Positions 18,269 through 27,516 of a stretch of 52,795 nucleotides of DNA are shown here, one piece after another; the stretch's first letter is position 1; each line of letters begins with the position of its first letter. A model generated the notes under the pieces. The model saw only the letters and a list, made by a program, of their open reading frames with translations. It was not told the DNA's origin and made no database searches. Origin of the DNA: an uncultured Acidobacteriaceae bacterium (GTDB lineage: Bacteria > Acidobacteriota > Terriglobia > Terriglobales > Acidobacteriaceae); contig CAIKND010000206.1 in NCBI GenBank assembly GCA_903828675.1, positions 1-52,795 of the forward strand, written 5' to 3'. The translations under genes and the position numbers were made by a program.

Positions 18269-20695
18269 ATGCATTCACGAATTCTGCTTTTGTCTTCCCT
18301 TATTGCCTTAGGGCTTGTCATGTGCGGGTCCGCCCAAATCTCTCCTTCCGCTGAAAGGCAAGGCGATCAGGCGAGGGAGCTCAAAGCCGCCCGCTCTGAG
18401 CCCCCTATTCGCGTTTCGCTCAGAGGAAAGGTCTCAGACCCATCGGGCGCCGTTGTTTCCGGAGCCATCATAAAGGTGATCAACCGCAGCAACGGCGAAG
18501 TTATCTCCATCACCTCGGGAGACAGCGGCGAATTCAGCGCCCTGAACCTTTCGCCGGGCAGTTACAACATTGTCGCGAGTTACCCAGGTTTCACTCCGCT
18601 TTTGAAGACCGCGGTCACATTGCTTCCCCAACAATCGCTGGTCGTAGATTTCGTATTCCAACTCTCGGCGGTGAACGAGCAGGCGACCGTAACTGCGAAG
18701 GCCCCGGCAGGCGAAGGCGCCTTAGAGACGAGCCCGACTAATTCACACGAAGTGCTTGAAATCCGGGAAGTGCGCGAGAGTTCAGCCAAAGACATGGGAG
18801 AGGCAATCTCAAACCTCGAGGGCGTTTGGAAGGTGCGCAAGGCCGGTATCGCCAACGATGTGGTCATTCGAGGATTCCAGCAAAGCAACATCGACGTTCT
18901 GATCGACGGAATGCGAATATATGAGGCCTGTCCCAGCCAGATGGATCCCGCCGCATACCACGTCGACTTTGCAGAAATTGACAAGGTCGACGTAACCAAG
19001 GGTCCCTTCGATACGCGCAACCAGGGAAGCCTGGGAGGCACCGTCAACGTGATCAGCCGGCTGCCCGGATCTGGCACACTCATCACTCCGAACTTCGCCA
19101 CTGGCTCTTTTGGTTTCTATAATCCGTCTTTCGTTACTTCGGGGTCAAAGCGATTCATGCACAGTCTCGGCGGGTATTCGTACAGACGCGGAGATCCATT
19201 CATTACCGGCTCCGGCCATGATTTCACTTACTACGCCAACTTCACGCCGGCCGGCGCGAAAAACCCCTCATTCGACAGCAGGACCGTATGGACACGCAAC
19301 ACTATCGACATTGCTCGCAACCAGAGCCTGACATTGTCCTATGGAAATCAGGCAGACGGTTTGACCCTCTATCCCACATTGAAAATGGATGCGCTTTACA
19401 ACACCACCCACCGTATCAATGGAAACTGGAGTCTTAGCCAACTGAAAGGCGTTGTGAAGTCAGTCTACGCTCAAGCTTATTTTTCGCAGGTAGTTCAGTG
19501 GATGACAGACCAACTTCGCACAACCGCCGGGAGCGGCACGTCCGGCTACAGCATGGGCACGTTAGCCGGCACACGAGCATTGGGCGGCCGAGTTGAGGCT
19601 GAAATGCCAAACATGATCGTGGGAGTTGAACTCTACGATCGCGGTTGGAGCGGCTACAACTCTCAATTCCAGATGGCTACAAGCTCTTACAATGGCCAGA
19701 AGTCGCTTCCCGATGTCCGTATGATCGTCGCCGGTATTTACTCGCAATATAGCCACATTGTTGGCAAGGCGTTCATTACGACGGGCGGCCGGCTGGACAC
19801 CGGCGCCAGTGACGCGCTGAGCAAGAGTGTCAACTCCGACCTTTATTGGGCCTACAACAGCACCCGCTCTACAAGCGCATTCGACGTGAATCCTTCCGGC
19901 AACGTGAAGGTGGCCTACCTGTTGCCGAAGGGAATAGAACTGTTTGCCGGTGTGGGAAGCAATGTGCGCTTGCCTGACCCGGAAGAGCGGTATTACGGGC
20001 TGAAATCGATGGGCAGAGACTGGGTGGGCAACCCGTTGCTAGTACCGACGCGTAATAACGAGGGGGACCTTGGGTTCACGTTCCGCTCGCGCAATTTTTC
20101 TCTGCGACCGACTGCCTTTTACTGTGCCTTGTCGAACTTTGTCGCCGTGACCAAGGAATTGAAAGTGAAAATGACGCCGGGAATCATGAATTCCTCGGCT
20201 CTTTCCTATCAAGGTGTCGATGCGAGGATCTACGGGGGCGAACTTTCCTACAGCCTGGAATTCACACGTTCACTTCTTCTCTCGGGCGGTCTGTCATACA
20301 CGCGTGGCACCCAGTCAGCAAAGCCATTGGCCGGGATGCCTGCTGGCAATATGGCGGAAGTTCCGCCGCTTAAATCACGGGCATCCTTACGCTATGGCAC
20401 TGGCTTGTTCTTTGGCGAGATCAACGGACTTGCCGGAGGCCGTCAGGACAAGATCGATGTGCCGCTTAATGAGCAACCGACTCCCGGATACGGGATTATC
20501 GGTGTGAAGGGCGGGCTTCACGCCAAGAACTGGAATCTGTCAGCCGGGGCGGACAACCTAACAAATCGCTTCTATTACGAGCACCTTTCCTTCGTTCGTG
20601 ATCCGGACAGGCTTGGTGTCCGGATCCCCGAACCTGGAAGGGCCTTCTATTTGAATCTGTCTGTCAATATTTTTGACATAGTCCGCAATCACTGA
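18269..20695 (+). CDS. TonB-dependent outer-membrane receptor, OprC/NosA-like
   Basis: The 808-residue protein has a signal peptide (about 1-23), a carboxypeptidase-regulatory domain (about 47-135: VSLRGKVSDPSGAVVSGA), a plug domain (about 150-265) and a 22-strand-type barrel ending in an aromatic-flanked strand. In the plug, VIRGFQQSNIDVLIDGMRIY is followed by CPSQMDP (Cys221, Met225). This CxxxM arrangement is the one described for copper binding by Pseudomonas OprC. The partner HxM motif of OprC was not found, so copper is only a suggestion. No TonB box is obvious. GAGGTCGGA precedes ATG 18269. The late barrel (NSSALSYQGVDARIYGGEL, NLTNRFYYEHLSFVRDP) also matches the OprC/NosA group. Confidence 0.9.
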   Translation: MHSRILLLSSLIALGLVMCGSAQISPSAERQGDQARELKAARSEPPIRVSLRGKVSDPSGAVVSGAIIKVINRSNGEVISITSGDSGEFSALNLSPGSYNIVASYPGFTPLLKTAVTLLPQQSLVVDFVFQLSAVNEQATVTAKAPAGEGALETSPTNSHEVLEIREVRESSAKDMGEAISNLEGVWKVRKAGIANDVVIRGFQQSNIDVLIDGMRIYEACPSQMDPAAYHVDFAEIDKVDVTKGPFDTRNQGSLGGTVNVISRLPGSGTLITPNFATGSFGFYNPSFVTSGSKRFMHSLGGYSYRRGDPFITGSGHDFTYYANFTPAGAKNPSFDSRTVWTRNTIDIARNQSLTLSYGNQADGLTLYPTLKMDALYNTTHRINGNWSLSQLKGVVKSVYAQAYFSQVVQWMTDQLRTTAGSGTSGYSMGTLAGTRALGGRVEAEMPNMIVGVELYDRGWSGYNSQFQMATSSYNGQKSLPDVRMIVAGIYSQYSHIVGKAFITTGGRLDTGASDALSKSVNSDLYWAYNSTRSTSAFDVNPSGNVKVAYLLPKGIELFAGVGSNVRLPDPEERYYGLKSMGRDWVGNPLLVPTRNNEGDLGFTFRSRNFSLRPTAFYCALSNFVAVTKELKVKMTPGIMNSSALSYQGVDARIYGGELSYSLEFTRSLLLSGGLSYTRGTQSAKPLAGMPAGNMAEVPPLKSRASLRYGTGLFFGEINGLAGGRQDKIDVPLNEQPTPGYGIIGVKGGLHAKNWNLSAGADNLTNRFYYEHLSFVRDPDRLGVRIPEPGRAFYLNLSVNIFDIVRNH

Positions 20696-20907
20696 GGATT
20701 TGGTTACCTTTGTGGAATGCGGTGCATTGACCTAGGGGACCTCTGATTCAGTTGACGTGCTGAAAGGGTACGATCTCAGCGGCGGGCAAATTCCGCAAAA
20801 TCAGCGTGGGCTTCGGCGCCTGAGGGAATGCCCGGCGTGGAATAAGCAATATTCAGAGGTTCCCTGGGCCCCTTTATAGGTTGGAACTGCCGGATCATCC
20901 AGACAAT

Positions 20908-20953
20908 AAAGCACGAACGGCCAAGGTCAACCCTCAGCCGTTCGTGCTTTTTG
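20908..20953. terminator. Rho-independent terminator downstream of rpsT
   Basis: AAGCACGAACGGC (from 20909) pairs with GCCGTTCGTGCTT (from 20937) around a 15-base loop. T-runs follow on both strands, so it can stop rpsT and the TonB receptor transcript. Confidence 0.85.
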
Positions 20954-20986
20954 ATCTTTCAGGGGAGCTGTCGCGGCTCCATGCAG

Positions 20987-21262
20987 CTATGCCTTCGACA
21001 GGACCAAGGCCTTCAGCCGCGCGTTCAGGCGGCTCTTGTAGCGCGATACGGTATTGTCGTGCAGAATACCCTTCTGAACGCTCTTGTCCAGCGTAGAAAC
21101 GGTCTCCCGGTATTGCGCCTGGGCAGCGGGTACATCGCCCTTGGTCAGGGCCTCGCGCAGAGCCCGCAGGCTGGTGCGTACGCGGCTGCGGTTGGCGCGG
21201 TTCACTTCGGTGCGGGTAACGGTCTGGCGGGCGCGCTTCAGCGCCGATACATGATTTGCCAT
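20987..21262 (-). CDS. rpsT: 30S ribosomal protein S20
   Basis: The protein is 91 residues, strongly basic and helical: [17 protein letters not shown] at the start, [18 protein letters not shown], and the S20 C-terminal core [19 protein letters not shown]. It binds 16S rRNA early in 30S assembly. It is monocistronic, as usual, and ends at its own terminator. The upstream region is free of other genes. Confidence 0.97.
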   Translation of the reverse strand: MANHVSALKRARQTVTRTEVNRANRSRVRTSLRALREALTKGDVPAAQAQYRETVSTLDKSVQKGILHDNTVSRYKSRLNARLKALVLSKA

Positions 21263-21832
21263 TGCTCTTCCTTAATCTCTTGGATAGTGCGGGTAAGAAT
21301 GCAACTCGAGCCGCACCCCTCGCAGTCTCCTAGTCTACGGGAATCCGGCCCCTGCGGTCAATTCGCACACGCCAATTCCGTCTGAACGCCGTTCAAGGCC
21401 AACCACCTCCGGGTTGGGTACCTTGAAAGAGAGCCATGAAATCGCTTGAAAACTGGCTTCAACTCGCCTGTCGCTTTGAACCAAGCGCCCTACCGAGAAA
21501 ATTCAGAGGAATATGGCCAATTTACAAGTTGCGTAATTTTCAATCGTTTAGCGTTGCGCTTAGCAACTTATCAGTCCGAATTGAGAGCGAAACACAACTA
21601 GAGCAAAATTGAGCAGAAGCAATTTTGAATTTGGTTGAATATAGAAAGGACTTGAGTGTAGTCGGACGCGAGAGTTGAAAGACTCCGCCGCTCCGCTGTT
21701 GGTATTTCCTGGTAAGCGACTCGGGACCTGCCTCGGTAGTTAGTCTGCGCGGAGTGCCCTATATTTGCATCTCTGAACCACTTCCTCTGATCTGTTTACC
21801 GCAGGCTACATCGCGCATCCAGTTCGCCTCGC
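21263..21832. other. AT-rich intergenic region between rpsT and a Crp/Fnr gene
   Basis: No gene is seen. The stretch is markedly AT-richer than its surroundings from about 21520 to 21660 and contains a hairpin AAAATTG...CAATTTT (21605-21626). It must hold both divergent promoters. Confidence 0.4.
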
Positions 21833-21845
21833 AGGAGGTTCCATA

Positions 21846-22553
21846 TTGACGACCGAGAAGAACCACTCCACATTTGACCTTGCTTCATTTCTCGCAAACG
21901 CCGGCCTCGGCCGAAGAATCGTTGAAATCAAGGAGAAAGAGAACTTCTTTACCCAGGGAGATCCGGCGGACGCCATCTACTATCTTCAACGCGGCCGGGC
22001 AAAGCTCACCGTTGTTTCGCAGCAGGGTAAAGAGGCCACGATCACCCTGATCTCCGCAGGCGAATTTGTAGGCGAGGCGGCGCTCGCGGCAGTGGCTGGA
22101 AAGCGATTGTCCACGGCCACCGCAATCAACGCATGCACGGCACTCAAGATCAGCCGGGAAGAGATGATCCGCGTCATGCATCAAGAGCATGAGTTCTCTG
22201 ACCTGTTCTTGAAGTTTCTGCTTAACCGCAGCATGCGCACTCAGGCCGATCTTGTCGATCAGCTCTTCAATTCCAGCGAGAAGCGCCTCGCGCGAATCCT
22301 CCTGTTGATGGCCGAGTTTGGCAAGCCCGGCGAACCGGAGACCTCTATTCCTCCCATCACGCAGGAGACTCTTGCGGAGATGATCGGCACCACGCGGTCC
22401 CGCGTCAGCTTCTTCATGAATCGCTTTCGCGCCCTCGGCTTTATCAGTTACGACGGCCGCATCCAGGTGCATAAGTCGCTGCTCAATGTAGTCCTCCTCG
22501 ATCAACTGCCCGAACACAACGCTGAGAAACCTCCCATCGGTGGCGATTTCTGA
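21846..22553 (+). CDS. Crp/Fnr family transcriptional regulator
   Basis: The 235-residue protein has a cyclic-nucleotide-binding jelly roll (about 12-130: FFTQGDPADAIYYLQRGRAKL, ISAGEFVGEAAL). A dimer helix follows (FSDLFLKFLLNRSMRTQADL), then a winged HTH (ITQETLAEMIGTTRSRVSFF) with the recognition helix TTRSRVSFFMNRFR. There is no N-terminal FNR-type Cys cluster, so it does not sense oxygen through a 4Fe-4S centre. The ligand is unknown. The start is TTG at 21846 with AGGAGG at 21833-21838. A hairpin terminator follows the gene. Confidence 0.93.
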   Translation: MTTEKNHSTFDLASFLANAGLGRRIVEIKEKENFFTQGDPADAIYYLQRGRAKLTVVSQQGKEATITLISAGEFVGEAALAAVAGKRLSTATAINACTALKISREEMIRVMHQEHEFSDLFLKFLLNRSMRTQADLVDQLFNSSEKRLARILLLMAEFGKPGEPETSIPPITQETLAEMIGTTRSRVSFFMNRFRALGFISYDGRIQVHKSLLNVVLLDQLPEHNAEKPPIGGDF

Positions 22554-22605
22554 GCAAGTCCTGATCGGCGGTCAGCCCGCGCATGGCAATCATTGATTTG
22601 CCCGA

Positions 22606-22645
22606 CAAAGCAAAGCCGGACTGTACTTCAGACCGGCTTTGCTTC
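22606..22645. terminator. Bidirectional terminator between Crp/Fnr and cytochrome genes
   Basis: AAAGCAAAGCCGG pairs with CCGGCTTTGCTT around a loop of about 13 bases. The two genes converge on it. Confidence 0.8.
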
Positions 22646-22688
22646 TGGGGTGAGTTATGGATGATAAGGTTTCGCAGACCGCTTGGGG

Positions 22689-25556
22689 TTATCCACCTCC
22701 TGGCCCGTTGTGGCAGCTATAGCAACCGATCATGGTCCCCGCCGCGAACGTATGTCCCGCGAGAGTACGGTTGGTCTGGACCCGCGACAGAATCGTGCCT
22801 CGATAGTCGGTGCCGTGGCAGGCCTGGCATGAAGTTGTACCTCCTCCATCCGCCACGCCCTGATGCATGGTTACCCACGAAGTACCGATAGGGTGCAACC
22901 CGTGAGGGCCGCCGGTCGTAGCGGTAGGAACATTGGAGTGGCAGCTGGAGCACTCCGCCAGTGCGCCGGAATGGCCCTGGAACGCGATGCTCTGCACGTT
23001 GTCGTTCGAGATCGGAGTGGGGAACTCCGCGTGTGTTGAGCCGTGGCAGGACTCGCACTGCAAGCCGCCGTGACCGCTCGATAAACGGAACAGTGACTTG
23101 CCGTTGCTGGGAGTATTCGGGTTAGTGGCAAAGGTGTTATCTGCCGGAGTCCTCAGGGTAGTGCCGCTTGAGAATGCCGAGGTGTAGGCGAGCGTGGTGT
23201 TGGTTGCACTAGCCACTCCCGTATGGCAGGACTGGCAGTTCGGTTCGTCGAACCAGCCGGTTCGGGTGGCGGCACCGAGTGCTGTGAGGTTACCGTGGCA
23301 ACTTTGGCACTCGATCGCATTGACACCAGTTGAGGTGAGGAGCGTGCCCATGGCGCCGCGCAGGCATTGCGTCTTTGGCCCAGGGTGGCAGTTGTAGCAG
23401 CCGGCACGCGTTGTATCGCTATCCATTGTGGCGCCGGTCGCCGGGTCGATCACATGAGCGTGGAAACCGTGGATGACCGTAGTGAACGCCGGAACACCTG
23501 TCACCCCAGCCATGCCCGTGAAAGCATTTGCATGGCATTGGTAGCAGAGCACCGGCCGCGTGGCCACCGTCGCCTCAAGGCCTGCGGGGTTATAGCCGAC
23601 CTGGCTTGCGGCCGACTTGAAGAGGGCAAGGGCTGCAAATGCATCGTCGTGCTGGCGCAGAATGTTCAACTTCATGTCTTTCCCGGGATCGGAGTTGAAG
23701 ACCCATCCAGCCGCCGGTTTGGCCGCCGCCACCGACCCTGAGGCATGGCAGGTTCCGCAGCCGACTTCGTCTGAGATTGGCAGTACGATGTCGGTGGTGG
23801 CAAGCACCGCGCCCGACGAGTTCTTAGCTGTGAGCCGCATCATCGGGAAGTAGTTGTTTGTTCCGTTGTCCGCGTAGTTCGTCATCGGAACACCAATCGC
23901 AGCCCAGGTGTTGTCGCTCGTACTAAAGGTCATCGTCCGCGGAGTATTAGCCGGACCCGGCATCAAGCTCCCGGCGAGCCCCTCATCGGGAGGCGGGTTG
24001 ACCACCGGAAGCGTGTAGAAGTTCAGCAGCCCGACGTAGTCCCAGAAATTCGTCTTGCTGGCCGACGTTGTATTGAGTGTGTTGGTCAGTGGATCGGAGA
24101 TGGCCTCATACGTGACCGTATAGCCGCCAGGCGTCGTTACCAATGCGCCTGAAGTGTCAATCAGGTGCGCGTGAATGTCATTGAACGGAGGCAGGAACGC
24201 CGCTACGCTAAAGTCCTTGCCATCGTCGCAGTGCATTCCAAGATCGTTCCAGCCAACCAGTTTGAATGGACCGCCTGTATTCGCGGAACCTACCGTGAAG
24301 CTCACGGTCACGGAGCGCGAAAGGCTGTTGCCGGTTACTGTAACCGTGCCACTGTAAGTACCCGCCGCCAGCCCGGTGACGTTTGCTGTTACTGACAGCG
24401 TGGCAGGAGTGGTGCCGGTGCCGGGCGAGACTGTGAGCCAGGAACCTCCGCTCGCACTTGCTTGAAATGCGGTGTTGGGACTAGCGCTGACAGCCACACT
24501 TTGGGAGGCAGGAGAAGCGCCGCCCGCCGTGGCCGAAAGTGACAGCGAAGTCGGACTCACGGTTAGTGTCCTGATTGCAGCGGAGACCGTAAAGGTCACC
24601 GTCACGGAACGCGAAAGACTGTTGCCGGTTACTGTTACAGTCCCGCTGTATGTCCCCGCCGCAAGCCCTGTTACGTTGGCGGAAACTGACAGCGTGGCAG
24701 GAGTGGTGCCGGTACCGGGCGAGACTGTGAGCCAGGAACCTCCGCTCGCACTTGCTGTAAATGTGGTGTTGGGAGTTGCGCTGACTGAGACACTTTGGGA
24801 GGCAGGAGAGGCGCCGCCCGCCGTGGCCGAAAGCGACAGCGAAGTGGGACTCACGGTTAGTGTCCTGACTGCAGCGGAGACCGTAAAGGTCACCGTCACG
24901 GAGCGCGAAAGGCCGTTGCCGGTTACTGTAACCGTGCCGCTGTATGTCCCCGCCGCCAACCCGGTAACGTTGGCATTTACTGACAGCGTTGCAGGTGTGG
25001 TGCCGGTGCCGGGCGAGACTGTGAGCCAGGAACCTCCGCTGGCGCTTGCTGTAAACGTGGAGTTTGGAGTTGCACTGACTGAGACATTTTGAGAGGCAGG
25101 AGAAGCGCCGCCCGCCGTGGCCGAGAACGACAGAGAAGTCGGACTCAGGGTCAACGTCCTGATTGGAGCAGAAACCGTGAATGTCACGGGGACGCTATAG
25201 GTACTTTCGTTAACCCGGAATCGAATGGAGCCACTGTAGGTCCCCACCGTCAGACCGGTAGGATTCGCATAAACAGTCAGGGTGCGGGGTGTTGTGAGGG
25301 TTCCAGAGGGTGAGACTGTGAGCCAGATGCGCCCTCCGCTGGTCCCAGACGCGCTGACCGAAAAGGTGGTCGTTCTGGCTGTGCTGACAGCCAGAGAACT
25401 GTGGACTGACGTCGTGCTTCCCGTCGTGGCGGCAAGCGAAATCGAAGTGGGCGAAAAGGTTAGAGGATTACCCCCATCTTGACCATGCACCAAAGGTGTC
25501 CAGAAGCCGCTGGGCACCAGGAGCGCGAAAGCGAACAATAATCGCATGCATTTCAC
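22689..25556 (-). CDS. Exported nine-haem cytochrome c with BACON-type Ig repeats
   Basis: The 955-residue protein starts at GTG 25556 (GGAGGA at 25562-25567). It has a signal peptide ending near HGQDGG, then four BACON-like Ig domains (about 32-130, 131-228, 229-326, 327-424). The last three are almost identical 98-residue units (SATAGGASPASQSVSVSATP, GGSWLTVSPGTGTTPATLSV). A domain of about 190 residues follows (GWNDLGMHCDDGKDF, NYADNGTNNYFPMMRL). The C-terminal third has nine CXXCH haem sites: CGTCH, CYQCH, CYNCH, CQSCH twice, CESCH, CSSCH, CQACH, CYSCH. It is probably a periplasmic or cell-surface electron-transfer protein; the partner is unknown and no cytochrome maturation or oxidase gene is near. 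Confidence 0.9.
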   Translation of the reverse strand: MKCMRLLFAFALLVPSGFWTPLVHGQDGGNPLTFSPTSISLAATTGSTTSVHSSLAVSTARTTTFSVSASGTSGGRIWLTVSPSGTLTTPRTLTVYANPTGLTVGTYSGSIRFRVNESTYSVPVTFTVSAPIRTLTLSPTSLSFSATAGGASPASQNVSVSATPNSTFTASASGGSWLTVSPGTGTTPATLSVNANVTGLAAGTYSGTVTVTGNGLSRSVTVTFTVSAAVRTLTVSPTSLSLSATAGGASPASQSVSVSATPNTTFTASASGGSWLTVSPGTGTTPATLSVSANVTGLAAGTYSGTVTVTGNSLSRSVTVTFTVSAAIRTLTVSPTSLSLSATAGGASPASQSVAVSASPNTAFQASASGGSWLTVSPGTGTTPATLSVTANVTGLAAGTYSGTVTVTGNSLSRSVTVSFTVGSANTGGPFKLVGWNDLGMHCDDGKDFSVAAFLPPFNDIHAHLIDTSGALVTTPGGYTVTYEAISDPLTNTLNTTSASKTNFWDYVGLLNFYTLPVVNPPPDEGLAGSLMPGPANTPRTMTFSTSDNTWAAIGVPMTNYADNGTNNYFPMMRLTAKNSSGAVLATTDIVLPISDEVGCGTCHASGSVAAAKPAAGWVFNSDPGKDMKLNILRQHDDAFAALALFKSAASQVGYNPAGLEATVATRPVLCYQCHANAFTGMAGVTGVPAFTTVIHGFHAHVIDPATGATMDSDTTRAGCYNCHPGPKTQCLRGAMGTLLTSTGVNAIECQSCHGNLTALGAATRTGWFDEPNCQSCHTGVASATNTTLAYTSAFSSGTTLRTPADNTFATNPNTPSNGKSLFRLSSGHGGLQCESCHGSTHAEFPTPISNDNVQSIAFQGHSGALAECSSCHSNVPTATTGGPHGLHPIGTSWVTMHQGVADGGGTTSCQACHGTDYRGTILSRVQTNRTLAGHTFAAGTMIGCYSCHNGPGGG
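24285..25166 (-). repeat. Three near-identical 294-bp coding repeats (BACON units)
   Basis: Residues 131-424 of the cytochrome consist of three tandem 98-residue units that remain nearly identical in DNA as well as protein, which points to recent unequal exchange or gene conversion. The first Ig unit of the protein (32-130) is clearly divergent. Confidence 0.85.
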
Positions 25557-26406
25557 TCAGATCCTCCCGACTGATCGAGTCGAATGGCCTGCCAAAAGCG
25601 ACAGTCGGCACACGACTCCGGGTTTAAAAGACCAATTCAAGTTGGCGCAGCAAGCCCTTTGCAGACGCAGCAAGCCCTTTGCAGACGCAGCAAGTGGGTC
25701 TGCCAGCCAACAGAGAGCCCGCCCGCGAGGATTTGGAACCCACGCAGGGGACAGATGAACCGAGGCTTGTCTAAAGGTTCTTCAGCAGCAAACGACGAGC
25801 GGATTGCTGCCCAATCGGGTCTTCGTTAAGTGGAGTTGGAAACGTGCCATTCGTATTTGCGCCAGCGGGGCTGCACCTGAAATTCCTTATTGGTGCGTCT
25901 CGTCTATCCGCATGGAATGATCAATGCCGTTCCACTGCTATATCTGAGAATCTGGGGGTTTACTTACTTTCAATTAATCCTGCGGAGATTTTGGCCCCGC
26001 TTGTTCTGCTTGTCAAGGGTAAAGAAGAAGATCGAACAGTGCTCCTTGGCCGCTGGGCCGGCGAGAAAGCTAATCGGGAGGTGCCTTCCAAGGCACACGC
26101 CTGCACGGAATTTCTTGGCCTGCCGATTGACGGCCCGCTCCAGTCGCGCTACTCTCAAGCCCAGATAACGGATTTGGTAGCCTACGCCAACCCGCGGTCC
26201 CTTGAGGCAGCCCAGAGCTTATGCTCGTCTCTGTCCCATGCCTCCCAAACCCTCCCCAAGCCAGTTGCCTCGTCTCCCGCCGTTCTTTCTGCCACAAATT
26301 GCTCAAAATCAACGCGGACTTTAGCCCCGGAGATATATTCTTCAGGAGTTGCGGTCACGCATTCAACGTCACTCTTGCAACGCAATTCTGGAGGCCAGCG
26401 AACCCA
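25557..26406. other. Intergenic region with a 20-bp tandem repeat, no confident gene
   Basis: At 25647-25694 the 20-bp unit GCAGCAAGCCCTTTGCAGAC occurs twice in full plus 8 bases. Several frames of 60-190 codons are open on both strands but none has a recognisable domain, good start site or stable coding bias. The frame upstream of phoH is therefore treated as non-coding up to 26406. Confidence 0.5.
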
Positions 26407-27456
26407 TTGAAGATCGCTCTGGAGATCACGCCCAACCTCGAGCCCCTGTTCGGGACCCGCGATGAAAACCTCAGGCTTATGGAAGACTCTCTCGGCGTCC
26501 GCATCGATCTGCGTTCCGACGCCGTGCACGTAGAAGGACCGGAAGCGGCTGTAACTCGAGTTCAGCGCATCTTTCAGGACTTCGAGGCTCTCCGCCGTCA
26601 GGGCGTCAATCCCCACAATGGCGAACTCAATGGATTGCTGCGCCTAGTCGTGGCCGATCCCGCCATAACCCTGCGCGCCCTGGCCGATTCCGGCAAGCAG
26701 CGGTCAGCGGGAGTAAAGCGCACTGTCCAGCCCCGCTCGATCAATCAGCGCAAATACGTTGAAGCCATCGAGCAGAACGACATGGTCTTCGGCGTCGGCC
26801 CCGCGGGCACCGGCAAAACCTATCTCGCCGTCGCCATGGCCGTGGCCGCCATCAACGCCAAGAAGGTCAGCCGCATCGTTCTGGTGCGTCCCGCGGTGGA
26901 GGCCGGCGAGCGGCTTGGCTTCCTGCCCGGCACCTTGCAGGATAAGGTCGACCCCTACCTGCGCCCACTTTACGATGCGCTCTATGACCTGCTCGAACCC
27001 GAGAAGGTCGACAAGATGCTCGAAAAGAACATCATCGAAGTCGCTCCGCTGGCCTTCATGCGCGGCCGGACCCTCAACGACGCGTTCATCATCATGGACG
27101 AGGCCCAGAACACCACCATCGAGCAGATGAAGATGTTCCTGACGCGCATGGGCAACAACTCCAAGGCGGTCATCACCGGCGACATCACGCAGATCGACCT
27201 GCCCAATCCGCGCAAGTCGGGGCTGCTGGACGCGATCAATATTCTGGACGGCGTCGAGGGGATCCACTTCTGCCACTTCGAAGACGTGGACGTGGTGCGC
27301 CACGCGCTGGTCCAGCGCATCGTCCGCGCCTATGAGTCCGTCAAGTCGCAGCAGCAGGAGCTGCCACTGGCCCTCGGTGAAGCCATCGAAGTGGGAACGC
27401 AAACCCGCGAGAACCGGCCCGCGACGCAGGCAGTCCACCCGGCAAAGCCACAATAA
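26407..27456 (+). CDS. phoH: PhoH-like ATPase
   Basis: Cytoplasmic ATPase of the PhoH family, linked to RNA metabolism together with YbeY. From TTG 26407 it has 349 residues, the usual family length. A KH-like N-terminal part (LEPLFGTRDENLRLMEDSLGV) precedes the ATPase with Walker A GPAGTGKT (131-138), VRPAVEAGERLGFLPG, Walker B FIIMDEAQN, and ITGDITQIDLP. GGAGG lies 12 bases before the TTG. The frame stays open to 26221, but the added 62 residues look non-coding, so the upstream ATG is less likely. The ybeY gene follows after 60 bases and a hairpin. Confidence 0.93.
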   Translation: MKIALEITPNLEPLFGTRDENLRLMEDSLGVRIDLRSDAVHVEGPEAAVTRVQRIFQDFEALRRQGVNPHNGELNGLLRLVVADPAITLRALADSGKQRSAGVKRTVQPRSINQRKYVEAIEQNDMVFGVGPAGTGKTYLAVAMAVAAINAKKVSRIVLVRPAVEAGERLGFLPGTLQDKVDPYLRPLYDALYDLLEPEKVDKMLEKNIIEVAPLAFMRGRTLNDAFIIMDEAQNTTIEQMKMFLTRMGNNSKAVITGDITQIDLPNPRKSGLLDAINILDGVEGIHFCHFEDVDVVRHALVQRIVRAYESVKSQQQELPLALGEAIEVGTQTRENRPATQAVHPAKPQ

Positions 27457-27487
27457 TCCTGCGTATCGCGTAGAATTGAAAGTGAAT

Positions 27488-27510
27488 CAGGGCCGTGAAA
27501 AGCGGCCCTG
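27488..27510 (+). other. Hairpin between phoH and ybeY
   Basis: CAGGGCCG and CGGCCCTG form an 8-bp stem with a 7-base loop. There is no T-run after it, so it is more likely a processing or attenuating structure inside the phoH-ybeY transcript than a full terminator. Confidence 0.55.
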
Positions 27511-27516
27511 AGCACG

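Noticed and set aside
25844..26410. 188-codon open frame before phoH
   Set aside because: No domain, no ribosome-binding site, low coding bias, and equally long frames exist on the other strand.
26182..26616. 144-codon minus-strand frame overlapping phoH
   Set aside because: It overlaps the conserved PhoH N-terminus and has no recognisable homology.
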